Source of the DNA: Methanobrevibacter sp.
GTDB taxonomy: Archaea; Methanobacteriota; Methanobacteria; Methanobacteriales; Methanobacteriaceae
Assembly (NCBI RefSeq): GCF_017410345.1
Contig: NZ_JAFQQZ010000045.1
Coordinates: forward strand, 90,042 to 154,041
DNA length: 64,000 bases
Direction of reading: 5' to 3'
This document shows, one piece after another, positions 16,987 to 24,945 of the stretch. The notes beneath the pieces are model-generated. The model ran no database searches and was not told where the DNA came from. It saw only the letters and a program-made list of their open reading frames with translations. Each line of letters begins with the position of its first letter. The stretch's first letter is position 1. The position numbers and the translations under genes were made by a program.

Positions 16987-17325
16987 TCATTGATGTTTCT
17001 TGTGGGAAAACTCAAGGAACTCAATTCTATTCTCTTTTTTTGAAAATGAATAATATAACCTGAATGAATCTGCAACATAAACTTCTTGCTGACCCTTTCG
17101 GTTGCAAGACAAATGTTTGCCTACATTCGGATTTAGAAAGATTTGTTTGATCTTCTTCAGCAATTGAGATAAAACGGTTTTATCCAATTTCTTTAGAGAC
17201 TTGAAGAAATCCTTCCCATATATCCATTCGATTATTGACTCGCCTAAAATCTCTTGAAGCACAGCATTGAGCTGACTTTCACTTTTGATCCTATTAGGGC
17301 AAGATGCATAGATCTTGATAATCAC
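16987..17325 (-). CDS. RelE/ParE-type toxin-like protein, N-terminus uncertain
   Basis: Residues about 35-112 form a RelE-fold domain: WIYGKDFFKSLKKLDKTVLS, then NPNVGKHLSCNRKGQQEVYV, DSFRLYYSF and IEFLEFSHKKHQ. This is the pattern of RelE-like mRNA-cleaving toxins. The frame opens at GTG 17325, which lies inside an AGGTGAT ribosome binding site, so the true start is unclear. The first 33 residues (IIKIYASCPNRI, ESQLNAVLQEILGE) look more like the C-terminal tail of an antitoxin read in frame with the toxin. No standard start codon lies between that segment and the toxin domain. See the short frame at 17444. Confidence 0.6.
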   Translation of the reverse strand: MIIKIYASCPNRIKSESQLNAVLQEILGESIIEWIYGKDFFKSLKKLDKTVLSQLLKKIKQIFLNPNVGKHLSCNRKGQQEVYVADSFRLYYSFSKKENRIEFLEFSHKKHQ

Positions 17326-17342
17326 CTAAGAAAATCAAGACT

Positions 17343-17444
17343 TTAAGTCTTTCTTCCTCCTAAAATATCGCATAGGCAGTATATGCCCTTATCTAATTCA
17401 ACCACTTTGTACTCTTTAATAGTTCTTGTGTTTAAAATAGACAT
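17343..17444 (-). pseudogene. Candidate antitoxin N-terminus, possibly frameshifted
   Basis: A 33-residue frame (MSILNTRTIKEYKVVELDKG, then IYCLCDILGGRKT) begins at ATG 17444 with GGAG well placed upstream, so translation looks real. It stops 18 bases before the GTG that opens the toxin frame. Antitoxins are usually 60-80 residues, and the toxin frame begins with an antitoxin-like segment. The simplest reading is an antitoxin gene split by a frameshift. A genuine 33-residue peptide cannot be excluded. Confidence 0.4.
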
Positions 17445-17637
17445 GATAAACTCCGATATTTCTGTGGCTTTAAAAAACCACATATAATACTTATTTTATA
17501 AATATAAAAAAGTTTCTAATTTTAATTTGTAAAAAATAGAATAGAAAAAATTAAAAAAGTTTTCAAAATTATTTCAAAAAATAAAAAATAGAATAGAAAA
17601 AATAAAAAAATATTCAAAAAATTAATATTATTCAGGT

Positions 17638-18168
17638 TTATAAATCTTGGTCAATATGGCCAATGCAAAGTTCAGTGCCGTTTGTTTGATCGACCACGAT
17701 TTCCCCTTTTATATGAGTAGCGCTATTGCAAGCCTCCTCCACATCATCTTGAGGAATTTTCAATGAACCCCTAAAGGCATATTCGTGTGTAGAGAGAAGA
17801 GTGCTGTCACAATCAAAATCTGCGCCTTCAGCAATCTTATCGACAGTTCCATTGGAATAAGTCAATTCAACATTGGATAATTTAATTCCGGAAACATCCT
17901 CAATGTCTTCCTTAGGACTGAATGCAAAACCAATCTGTGCAGTATAAATATCATCAACTGTTGAAGTTGGAACAGAAACAGGCGGACTGTTGAAACTATA
18001 AGATACTGCATTCAAATCAACATGCTTCACATCCGCAAGGTCTCCATTGTCTCCAATTCCACCAAATAGGGACAATCCTACAATGACTAACAACAAGACG
18101 ATTATTGCTGCAGCAATGATCTTCATGTTTAATTTGTCCTTTATTGAACTCAAGAAATCACCACCCAT
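17638..18168 (-). CDS. Membrane-anchored extracytoplasmic protein of unknown function
   Basis: A 176-residue protein with a short cytoplasmic start, one membrane helix at about 15-38 (IIAAAIIVLLLVIVGLSLFGG) and an outward beta-rich domain rich in Asp, Ser and Thr. AAAGGATA precedes ATG 18168. It lies 19 bases after the secreted PsbP-like gene at 18188-18664 and is cotranscribed with it. No enzymatic motif is visible. Two Cys (about 120 and 145) could form a disulfide. Surface location is inferred from the single uncleaved N-terminal helix. Confidence 0.7.
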   Translation of the reverse strand: MGGDFLSSIKDKLNMKIIAAAIIVLLLVIVGLSLFGGIGDNGDLADVKHVDLNAVSYSFNSPPVSVPTSTVDDIYTAQIGFAFSPKEDIEDVSGIKLSNVELTYSNGTVDKIAEGADFDCDSTLLSTHEYAFRGSLKIPQDDVEEACNSATHIKGEIVVDQTNGTELCIGHIDQDL

Positions 18169-18187
18169 TATCCTTTAAAGCATCTCA

Positions 18188-18664
18188 TTAGGATTCTGGA
18201 ATGATATCCTCCAACATTGTTTCATTAGTCACATAAACAACTGCCAACTTACCGTCTTGTTGGAAGGCATACAAATATTCATCAAGATCTGACATGTATT
18301 TCAAGGCCCCTTTATGGCCATTTACTGTTTTAGGGTCATAGCCTGCTGAATATAAATTTGAAATTTTACCGTTTTTGCTGTCAGACACCATTATTGTGAT
18401 ATTTCCTTTTTCAGACCTATAGACTTTAACGTCCCCATTGTTTTCTTTGAAAGTATCATCAGTAAATGCATACATCAAATCTGAAGAAGTTTCATTGAAT
18501 TCATATTCCCCTGGAATGGTGAATTCAATTCCATCAACGGTCACATTCTGAACAGGGTCTTCAAACAATCCAAAGAAAGCGGCGCTTGCCGGATTCATTG
18601 CTACAATAAAAATCAAGAATATTGCAAAAACAAAACCTAATTTCAATTTAGAACTTTTTTCCAT
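18188..18664 (-). CDS. Secreted PsbP-like small protein
   Basis: A 158-residue exported protein. The signal peptide spans about 1-29 (LGFVFAIFLIFIVAMNPASA, then A). The mature part starts with VTVDGIEFTIPGEYEFNE and continues as a beta-rich domain with YAFTDDTFKENNGDVKVYRS and YLYAFQQDGKLAVVYVTNE. This follows the same plan as the cytoplasmic PsbP-like paralogues at 23048, 23566 and 27159: an opening 'I.F..P..Y' strand, then a variable loop, and a final strand reporting an expressed fluctuation. It is the first gene of a pair with 17638-18168, and the promoter motif at 18751-18770 lies upstream. The function is unknown. Confidence 0.65.
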   Translation of the reverse strand: MEKSSKLKLGFVFAIFLIFIVAMNPASAAFFGLFEDPVQNVTVDGIEFTIPGEYEFNETSSDLMYAFTDDTFKENNGDVKVYRSEKGNITIMVSDSKNGKISNLYSAGYDPKTVNGHKGALKYMSDLDEYLYAFQQDGKLAVVYVTNETMLEDIIPES

Positions 18665-18750
18665 TGTGTCACCTCAATACAAAAAATAATAGTTTATAAA
18701 ATTTTTAACTTTTATAAACAAGCTATAAAGATAGTTCTATAAATCTATAC

Positions 18751-18770
18751 ATTTATAACTTGTGATTTAA
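18751..18770 (-). promoter_or_regulatory. Shared promoter element upstream of the secreted protein pair
   Basis: This 20-mer differs by one base from 10392-10411. On the minus strand it reads TTAAATCACAAG-TTATAAAT, giving a TATA box 87 bases upstream of ATG 18664. The divergent gene at 18873 could also be affected. Confidence 0.4.
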
Positions 18771-18872
18771 TTAATTAATTTAAGAATTAAACTAAAAAAA
18801 ATCAGAAGAATTTAACAAACATTATTTAATTAAAAATACAAAATAATAAATAGATATGCGAAGGTGAATGCA

Positions 18873-19742
18873 ATGAATGAGATTATAGACAACTACAACG
18901 TCAATGATGAAACTTTAGAAATAGACAACAGCGAGCTTGAAGACATAATGCTAATAGAACCTGGCATGATGACCATTGCAGATGAAGAGGAATTCTTCAG
19001 GCTATTGAAGGAAGCAAAGCTTTTCATTCCAATCCAAATGGAAAAGGAAGAGGTCTTTGACATTGAAAACCAAAGCGTCATAGATGTTATAAAGCCTATA
19101 CCTCCACTTGGGTTCAATTTCATTTCCCTTAACATGAATGACGGGGAAAGGGCACTTGTGGCATTCACCAGGAAGGAGATAATGAAGGAAATCAAGCTTA
19201 AGAAGGACCACATTGTGATGAATATGAGAGACCTTGCCAAGATATTGTATGGATTCGGAGATGTCTTCTCATCAATCATCATAAACCCTCAAACCGAACA
19301 TTCCATAATGGTCAAGGCTTCCACCTTAATAGACCTGTTCAAGGAAAAGGCAAAGAATCCCTTCATAGGATCTCTTGAACAGACATTGGCAACACTAAAG
19401 ACCAAATCCGTCGAGCTTGACAACCATTACATGTTCTTCATCCGCTCCGAATATGAATTTATGGAAAATGAGGCCAAGGAGGGAATATTTACAGCAAAGA
19501 TGCCTCTAAGGGCAAGCACCGACCCGAACTTCCAAAGCAACCTTCCAATCCTTCACAAGATAATGATGATTCAAGGCCAAAAGATATATTATACCGGAAA
19601 AAGCGATGATACAAGCGATTTCAATGTTTTGATAGCTCCTGGAAGCCAATTCCAAAAGTTCTATGATGAGGATGGAGACACTTCCGTATGGAGATGCATA
19701 AACCAGCCATTCTATGATGACGATGAGATGGATGATGAATAA
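18873..19742 (+). CDS. SseB-like protein (long paralogue)
   Basis: A 289-residue acidic soluble protein from ATG 18873. GGTG at 18863-18866 lies 6 bases upstream, and a GTG within that site is a decoy start. The first 150 residues follow the SseB N-terminal domain plan: FFRLLKEAKLFIPIQME, ALVAFTRKEIMKEIKL, IVMNMRDLAKILYGF and SSIIINPQTEHSIMV. The remaining 130 residues are a second beta-rich domain ending in an acidic tail. Two shorter paralogues follow at 20282 and 20731. SseB-domain proteins are poorly understood, and in bacteria they occur in secretion and enhancer contexts. Confidence 0.75.
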   Translation: MNEIIDNYNVNDETLEIDNSELEDIMLIEPGMMTIADEEEFFRLLKEAKLFIPIQMEKEEVFDIENQSVIDVIKPIPPLGFNFISLNMNDGERALVAFTRKEIMKEIKLKKDHIVMNMRDLAKILYGFGDVFSSIIINPQTEHSIMVKASTLIDLFKEKAKNPFIGSLEQTLATLKTKSVELDNHYMFFIRSEYEFMENEAKEGIFTAKMPLRASTDPNFQSNLPILHKIMMIQGQKIYYTGKSDDTSDFNVLIAPGSQFQKFYDEDGDTSVWRCINQPFYDDDEMDDE

Positions 19743-20281
19743 AAATAAAAATAGATACATGAAATATCAATTTCAAACTGATAGAAATCCGTAAAAAAAG
19801 AAATAAATTAAAAGGGAGGGAGGAAAAATAAGAACCAACCCTAAAAACAATGAAGGGTTGAGAATATGCATATTTGGATCAGTTCTGTAAAATGAATAAA
19901 AAAGCATATCAGGAAAAAGAATTGAATAATTCCTTTTCCCAATTTCTATACTTTTAGAATAAAAAGATTATAATTATATGAGTAAGCCCTTTAGTTTATT
20001 GAGACTGATTTTGTTATTTTGTAGAAAATTTAAAGAAAACTATTATGAATTAATGCCATTTTATTCATTTGATTTTTTCCCCTTTTTAGGTTTTTGGGAT
20101 AATTTCTTATTCCCAATCATTAATCTGTTAAAGACCATATATAAAGTTTTTCGCGTGCAAGTGCTTACTTGCACCTTTAAATTAGAAAATAAAGACAAAT
20201 ATAAGATTATTTTAAAAAATAATCATTATTTACCAGTTAAAATAATAGAAAAAAGAAAATTCAAAGGAATTGTTGATTGAA
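19743..20281. other. Spacer between SseB-like genes with hairpin and promoter
   Basis: About 540 bases. After the first SseB-like gene there is a CAACCCT/AGGGTTG inverted repeat (19836-19860), a weak terminator candidate. Further on is a TATA box at 20137-20145 followed by a perfect 8-bp palindrome (20155-20174). A 100-codon frame at 19978-20280 covers both signals, has no ribosome binding site and a low-complexity Phe/Leu/Lys composition, and is judged not to be a gene. Confidence 0.55.
20137..20174 (+). promoter_or_regulatory. TATA box with operator-like palindrome at the start site
   Basis: ATATATAAA at 20137-20145 is a clear TATA box. Its expected transcription start near 20166 lies inside the perfect inverted repeat GTGCAAGT-GCTT-ACTTGCAC (20155-20174). 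The repeat is GC-richer than its surroundings. A repressor bound here would block polymerase recruitment. The target would be the SseB-like pair at 20282 and 20731, with a leader of about 115 bases. Confidence 0.5.
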
Positions 20282-20689
20282 ATGACAAGCCTGAACAATA
20301 AGAAACTTAAAAAGCTATTGAAATCCAAATCAAGAGTGAAGATAAAGCAGAATCCGGATCTGTTCTATAGGGAATTTCTGAAATCAGAAGTCTTCGTTCC
20401 AGTCATTGCAATGGCAGATGAGGATTCATTGAATGATGGAGACACTCTTGACCTGCAGATAGGCTTCTTTGATGAGGAAAACGGAGACCGCAACATTTAC
20501 CTCTTTACAGATACAAACGAATTGGAAAAGGCAGGATACCAAATAAAGTCAATAGCTGTAAATGTGATGGAACTCTCACTAATACTGGCACAGTTCGACA
20601 TTGATTTCAATAACATTGTCATCAATCCATACAGCGTTGACTCATATAAAATAGACTTCAATGAATTTTTAGAGAAGAACAACTTTTAG
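20282..20689 (+). CDS. SseB-like protein (short paralogue 1)
   Basis: A 135-residue protein consisting of little more than the SseB N-terminal domain: FYREFLKSEVFVPVIAM, IYLFTDTNELEKAGYQIKSI, NVMELSLILAQFDIDFNN and VINPYSVDSYKI. The start is taken as ATG 20282. Two TTG codons at 20270 and 20273 are closer to the AAAGGAA site and remain possible. A palindromic promoter lies 110 bases upstream. It is followed after 41 bases by another paralogue, so the two form a transcription unit. Confidence 0.72.
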   Translation: MTSLNNKKLKKLLKSKSRVKIKQNPDLFYREFLKSEVFVPVIAMADEDSLNDGDTLDLQIGFFDEENGDRNIYLFTDTNELEKAGYQIKSIAVNVMELSLILAQFDIDFNNIVINPYSVDSYKIDFNEFLEKNNF

Positions 20690-20730
20690 AAAAAGATAAT
20701 TCTAGAGAAAAATAACTTTTAGGGATTTGA

Positions 20731-21231
20731 ATGAGCGTACTTTATAATGACAGACTTGAATCATTGATGAAGATAAGGTCAGAAATGACCGAAGAGGAAA
20801 ACGAGCATTTCCTGAATGAACTGAGGAAATCCGAATTATTGGTTCCCCTTCAGATAGAACTTGATTCACTGGACCTTGAAAACATTAACCTTAATGGATT
20901 GAATGAAATCAACAAGGAAGTCAAGTTTCACTTAAAGTCATTCATAGGCCCAAATGGAATCAAGGTCATCCCTATCTTTACAGATGAGGAATACATCCAT
21001 GACGTCAAATTGAATACAACTGTAGGTTCCCTATTCATGAGGGACTTATATGAGTCCATTCTTCCAATACAAGAAAACTTTGACCAGATCATCATCAATC
21101 CAAGTGCAGAGAATGAATATAAGATAAGCATAGATGACTTCATGAATCTCTTTGATGAAGAGCGAGAGTTTGAAGACCTGATGAAAGAGATTGAAGAGGA
21201 AATGATGGAAGAGGATATAGAAGAAAAATAG
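20731..21231 (+). CDS. SseB-like protein (short paralogue 2)
   Basis: A 166-residue acidic protein with the same domain plan as its two upstream neighbours: FLNELRKSELLVPLQIE, VIPIFTDEEYIHDVKL, FMRDLYESILPIQENFDQ and IIINPSAENEYKISIDDF. It then has a Glu-rich tail (about 145-166). AGGGATTTGA precedes ATG 20731. The DNA just upstream repeats part of the end of the preceding gene (AACTTTTAG), a possible trace of tandem duplication. Confidence 0.75.
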   Translation: MSVLYNDRLESLMKIRSEMTEEENEHFLNELRKSELLVPLQIELDSLDLENINLNGLNEINKEVKFHLKSFIGPNGIKVIPIFTDEEYIHDVKLNTTVGSLFMRDLYESILPIQENFDQIIINPSAENEYKISIDDFMNLFDEEREFEDLMKEIEEEMMEEDIEEK

Positions 21232-21368
21232 ATAAAAATTTGCATATGAAATAATTAAAAAGACGATTGATTAAAATACTACTTATTTTAAAAAGACATT
21301 TATTGGTTAAATGGTTAGTCCATTATTTTGAATCAATTACATAATCTAATCTTTAGTAATTACTTTGT

Positions 21369-21527
21369 CTAGATATAACCACTATAAAACAATACGAAAA
21401 ATAGAATTGTCAATAAAACCACTATAAAAATTAAAAATAAAATCCCCTCTTTTGAAAAAGGACTGACCGGTGCACAAGTACCGCTTGAACAATTATCTCC
21501 CATTTGACAATTATCCTCTTTAGACAC
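21369..21527 (-). CDS. Cys-containing 52-residue single-pass membrane protein
   Basis: The frame starts at GTG 21527, four bases after a GGTGAT site. It encodes MSKEDNCQMGDNCSSGTCAP, then a short linker and a membrane helix (about 28-49, LFLIFIVVLLTILFFVLFYS). Three Cys (C7, C13, C18) at near-regular spacing precede the helix and could bind a metal or cluster. It lies 127 bases after rubrerythrin on the same strand. The clean composition, ribosome binding site and membrane helix make it a credible gene. The function is unknown. Confidence 0.65.
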   Translation of the reverse strand: MSKEDNCQMGDNCSSGTCAPVSPFSKEGILFLIFIVVLLTILFFVLFYSGYI

Positions 21528-21653
21528 TTTATCACCAAAAAAATAGAATAATAATTCTGTTTGATTTGTAAAAATTAGAAATACAAATTAAAAATAGTTA
21601 AAAAAATAAAAAATTGCTATTAATGAAAATCATTAATAGCTAAAATAGTCAAC

Positions 21654-22199
21654 TTATTTGAAGTTGAGTGCTCTTTCTTCGAAGTAAGATTGAGGATGTT
21701 TACATACTGGGCAAATAACAGGAGCATCGGTTCCTTTAATTATGTGACCACAGTTGATACATTTCCATTCAATTTCTTCTGCTTTCTTGAAGACGGTTTC
21801 GCCTTCAACATTTGCGAGTAAAGCTCTGTATCTTTCTTCGTGTTCTTTTTCGATGTTACCTACCATGGTGAATAAACCTGCGATTTCATCGAAACCTTCT
21901 TCGATTGCGGTTTCTGCGAATTCTTTGTACATTGCAGTCCATTCTTCGTTTTCACCATCTGCTGCTGCGTTTAAGTTAGCAATAGTGTCTGGAACATCTC
22001 CATCGTGTAAAAGTTTGAACCAAATTTTAGCATGTTCTTTTTCGTTTTTGGAAGTTTCCATAAAGATATCGTGGATTTGTACGTATCCTTCTTTTTTAGC
22101 TTTACTTGCGAAATATTGGTATTTAGCATGAGCTTGGGACTCACCAGCAAAAGCTGCTGCTAAGTTAGCTTCGGTTTTAGTACCTTTTAAATCTGCCAT
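21654..22199 (-). CDS. Rubrerythrin
   Basis: A 181-residue non-haem iron peroxidase that reduces hydrogen peroxide and protects anaerobes from oxidative stress. Residues about 1-140 form the ferritin-like diiron domain ([51 protein letters not shown]), with Glu/His ligands in pairs. The C-terminus [12 protein letters not shown], then [12 protein letters not shown], is the rubredoxin-like iron site with two CxxC motifs. ATG 22199 is chosen because AGGTGAT lies 5-8 bases upstream; the GTG at 22208 is inside that site. Confidence 0.95.
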   Translation of the reverse strand: MADLKGTKTEANLAAAFAGESQAHAKYQYFASKAKKEGYVQIHDIFMETSKNEKEHAKIWFKLLHDGDVPDTIANLNAAADGENEEWTAMYKEFAETAIEEGFDEIAGLFTMVGNIEKEHEERYRALLANVEGETVFKKAEEIEWKCINCGHIIKGTDAPVICPVCKHPQSYFEERALNFK

Positions 22200-22364
22200 T
22201 ATAATCACCTAAATTTTTTTAACACATGTGTTAATTCTTAAATAAATAAGAATTCAGTAGTAGTTTAAACTACTTAAAACTATTTTAGTTTTGAATGTTA
22301 ATAAATATTTCTAAAATTTTTTTATATGCAAGATTTAATTGTAAAAATAGAATGGATAAAAGTA

Positions 22365-22994
22365 TTAAATCCTGATGATTTCATCCGTTGTGACAATCAT
22401 ATTCAATTTCCTGTCATGGCTTTCCATTGGAACATACTCAACTAATTGAAATGGGTGAATGGTAGTGACTAAAGGAGTCTCTTCACTGATTAGATTCCTA
22501 TTGAAAAGATCTTCGATTTCCCTATCTGCAAATCCCTTTCCCTTACCAATGCGGTTTCCAAGCCTGTCCACACCAACAGAACCTTCAACGACCATATCAA
22601 TAGCCATATCAAAAGAATCCCCACCGAAATCGAAGAATTTGGAACAGTGCTCAAAAGCTCCTTCTTTAGTGGAAGCCTCTTTTTCTTTTCCAACCAATTT
22701 GTTTCCTTCAAGATACAGATAGCCATGTTCAAGATTAGGGCTTGCCATGACAATGTTCTTATTTTCCTTTAAAGCAATGTATCTAACTGGAATTTGAGCG
22801 GAATCAGGGCTGCAGAAAACAGTTTTTGAATTTTTCCATTCATCAGTGCTTGCCAAGAGCTCAGCTGCAATATCAAATCCTTTAAAGTTAGGAATCTTAC
22901 CATAATCCCCATTAGGTCTAAGTGACTGGCATTCATTAAACAATTTATCATAAATTGATTTCCTTATATGCTCTTTTTCTTCTTTTAGGGACAT
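22365..22994 (-). CDS. 5-formyltetrahydrofolate cyclo-ligase-like protein
   Basis: A 209-residue member of the 5-FTHF cyclo-ligase superfamily, which uses ATP to convert 5-formyl to 5,10-methenyl tetrahydrofolate. Motifs: KSIYDKLF, VFCSPDSAQIPVRYIAL, the GDSFDMAIDMVVEGSVGVD strand, and the substrate loop GNRIGKGKGFADREIEDLF. The tail TTIHPFQLVEYVPMESHDRK is also typical. Methanogens use tetrahydromethanopterin, so the substrate may differ from the bacterial one. The start MSLKEEK fits the family. The next gene downstream on the strand is rubrerythrin, 165 bases away. Confidence 0.83.
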   Translation of the reverse strand: MSLKEEKEHIRKSIYDKLFNECQSLRPNGDYGKIPNFKGFDIAAELLASTDEWKNSKTVFCSPDSAQIPVRYIALKENKNIVMASPNLEHGYLYLEGNKLVGKEKEASTKEGAFEHCSKFFDFGGDSFDMAIDMVVEGSVGVDRLGNRIGKGKGFADREIEDLFNRNLISEETPLVTTIHPFQLVEYVPMESHDRKLNMIVTTDEIIRI

Positions 22995-23047
22995 GATATC
23001 AAAAAATAAAATTAAATAAAATAAATTAAAAATAGCTAAGAATTCGA

Positions 23048-23470
23048 TTATTTAAATTCTAAAGTCTTATACATCATCATAAATCCGTCCTTGTCTGGAG
23101 TGTCCTCTCCAAAGGCCAGGAAATTGAAGCTGAATGCATCCCTATTATTAATTGTTGATAGGGAATGGGTATTCAAGATAGGATTATGACTGGTATCCTT
23201 GGCAATCAGTTCATGAGTTTCCTTATTACCGATAATGGTCAAATGGGAATCCTCCACAATCAAGCTGCTCTCCCTTGGAATGTCCTCAATGGCACTTTTA
23301 AGATAATCCATGGACAATCCTTCCTCAGGATACTTGAAGACCATGACTCTGCTGAATTTGCTGTCACAGTCAAGCACAGCCATGCAATTTTCAATGTCTT
23401 TTGCTTCAACCAATTTCCAATTGTTCGGATATTTGAAACTCAATTCATCATTTTGAAATATATTAGACAT
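23048..23470 (-). CDS. PsbP-like cytoplasmic protein (paralogue A)
   Basis: A 140-residue soluble protein opening with FQNDELSFKYPNNWKLVEA, a strand-turn-Trp pattern shared with PsbP/DUF1795-type proteins. It continues with RVMVFKYPEEGLSMDYLKSA and ends in a strand with FMMMYKTLEF. No signal peptide is present, unlike the relative at 18188. Paralogues at 23566 and 27159 share the opening 'L/I.F.Y...W', an internal 'I.E.S' segment and the closing aromatic strand. The function is unknown. A gap of 53 bases separates it from the cyclo-ligase gene. Confidence 0.65.
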   Translation of the reverse strand: MSNIFQNDELSFKYPNNWKLVEAKDIENCMAVLDCDSKFSRVMVFKYPEEGLSMDYLKSAIEDIPRESSLIVEDSHLTIIGNKETHELIAKDTSHNPILNTHSLSTINNRDAFSFNFLAFGEDTPDKDGFMMMYKTLEFK

Positions 23471-23565
23471 GTGAAACTCCTTTAAAAATAATGAAATAAA
23501 GAAAAAAAATAAAATTAAATAAAAAAAGAAAGAATTTTAATCAAACTTTTTTAACAAAAGTTTGA

Positions 23566-24003
23566 CTATTCGAATTCAATGGAATCCATAATGGCCAAAT
23601 AGTCATTGTAGGCATATGGGAATTCCTTGAAGTGCATCAATTCAAACACATACATGTTTCCATCATTGAGCAATGCGGAAGTGTTGTTTTCCAAAGTCTT
23701 TCCACCTTCCTCAGCGCTTGCAACAATATGATAAACAGGCATGTCATTAAGGTTTAATATTTTGGATTCTACAATATTCCAACCTTGCTTTTGGAAGTTT
23801 TCCTTGAATGGCTCTTCAAGCTGTGCAACAGCTTCAACATCACCAGCATCATTCTTATAGACAGTGATTGTAGACGGATTTCCTTCCACAACCTTCACTA
23901 AAGCTTTTATACAATTTGGAGCAATCATTTCCTTATTCTGCTCTTTCCAGTTACTTAGATATCTGAATTTGATACCTTCTTCATCGAATTGGACTTCTTC
24001 CAT
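23566..24003 (-). CDS. PsbP-like cytoplasmic protein (paralogue B)
   Basis: A 145-residue soluble protein beginning MEEVQFDEEGIKFRYLSNWK, with the same opening as paralogue A. It then has PSTITVYKNDAGDVEAV, GWNIVESKILNLNDMPVYHI and MYVFELMHFKEFPYAYND. The closing 'MYVFELMHF' strand corresponds to the 'VYIFELRTV' strand in paralogue C. The start is supported by GGTGATTCT upstream. It is 95 bases upstream of paralogue A on the same strand. It is probably a stand-alone version of a beta-sandwich domain of unknown function. Confidence 0.65.
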   Translation of the reverse strand: MEEVQFDEEGIKFRYLSNWKEQNKEMIAPNCIKALVKVVEGNPSTITVYKNDAGDVEAVAQLEEPFKENFQKQGWNIVESKILNLNDMPVYHIVASAEEGGKTLENNTSALLNDGNMYVFELMHFKEFPYAYNDYLAIMDSIEFE

Positions 24004-24144
24004 AGAATCACCTAATTAATTAAACCCAATAAACTATATAATTATGAAAAATTTTGATTAAATAGACTGAAAAATATATTTTTTATTAAAAAACTTCGAT
24101 AAAGTAATCTACATGAACATTTAAAAACATTTCATGAAAATAAA

Positions 24145-24945
24145 TTATTCCCCACTTTCAAGCAAATATTCGTCTGGAATGAGCTCTTCCAGCTGATCAT
24201 AAGCCTTGCTGGAAATGGCTGACTTATGAATTTCAGGTTCCTTGACAATGGTGAGTCCCCTGATTCTTCTTATGATGCTGGTTTCACCTAATTCCTTATT
24301 TATCTCATTGATGGTAGCGGTCAATGTCTTGTTTACGACCTCATCAAGCATGTTCTTGTTTGTTCTAAGGATTATTTCAAAGATTTCCCTATGCTTCTCC
24401 TCTCTTTCACGGAGTCTTGACAGTTCTCCTGCATCAAAGCTCATCTTGGTCTTTAGAACATTCATGTCCTGCAACAATTCTATCCTTTCCTCATTTGATT
24501 CATTCAAATCCTTATTCAATTGCTTGATTTCACTATTCAAATCATCAATGTCTCCATTTAGCTTCTTGACTTCATCAATGAGGGAATTGGATTCCGCATC
24601 GGTTAAGACACTGCCATTGATATAATTTGCCTTTTCAAGTTGGGACAATTTAGTGGTAAGTTCCAAATTGATGTTCTCCAATTCTTCCACTTTAGAGAAA
24701 AGAATCTTTTCCTTGGATTTGGCTTCCTTGAGATCATACTCCAGTTTCACAACAGCTTCATCATCTGGGACAACTTCCAAAGTGGAAACTTCAATTTCGG
24801 AAGAGGTCTTCAATTCCTCATATTCCTCAGGGGTCAGAATTACAAAATCTCCCTCTTCAAGATTATGTTTTTTCACATCTTCCTTACCGATTGTGAGACT
24901 AATGTTACCTCTTGATTTGTTAATTTTCCCAGTCTTGATAATCAT
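24145..24945 (-). CDS. AbrB-like N-terminal domain fused to a long coiled coil
   Basis: A 266-residue protein. Residues 1-45 (IIKTGKINKSRGNISLTIGK, then DVKKHNLEEGDFVILTPEEY) have the swapped-hairpin pattern of AbrB/SpoVT-type DNA-binding domains, including the 'L..GD.V' turn. Residues about 65-190 are a predicted coiled coil with regular Leu and many Lys/Glu. The C-terminus is a basic, mixed segment (IRRIRGLTIVKEP). The combination suggests a dimeric or tetrameric DNA-binding or scaffold protein. It is not a known family to me. Upstream is an AT-rich spacer with a CATGAAATTTCATG palindrome. Confidence 0.55.
   Translation of the reverse strand: MIIKTGKINKSRGNISLTIGKEDVKKHNLEEGDFVILTPEEYEELKTSSEIEVSTLEVVPDDEAVVKLEYDLKEAKSKEKILFSKVEELENINLELTTKLSQLEKANYINGSVLTDAESNSLIDEVKKLNGDIDDLNSEIKQLNKDLNESNEERIELLQDMNVLKTKMSFDAGELSRLREREEKHREIFEIILRTNKNMLDEVVNKTLTATINEINKELGETSIIRRIRGLTIVKEPEIHKSAISSKAYDQLEELIPDEYLLESGE

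Noticed and set aside
19978..20280. 100-codon frame before the second SseB-like gene
   Set aside because: No ribosome binding site, and it contains a TATA box and palindrome. Its composition is that of AT-rich noncoding DNA.
22199..22208. Upstream GTG start codons found at several genes (hdrC, rubrerythrin, DUF655, tatD, first SseB-like)
   Set aside because: In each case the GTG lies inside the GGTG ribosome binding site of a better ATG 9-12 bases on, so the ATG was used.
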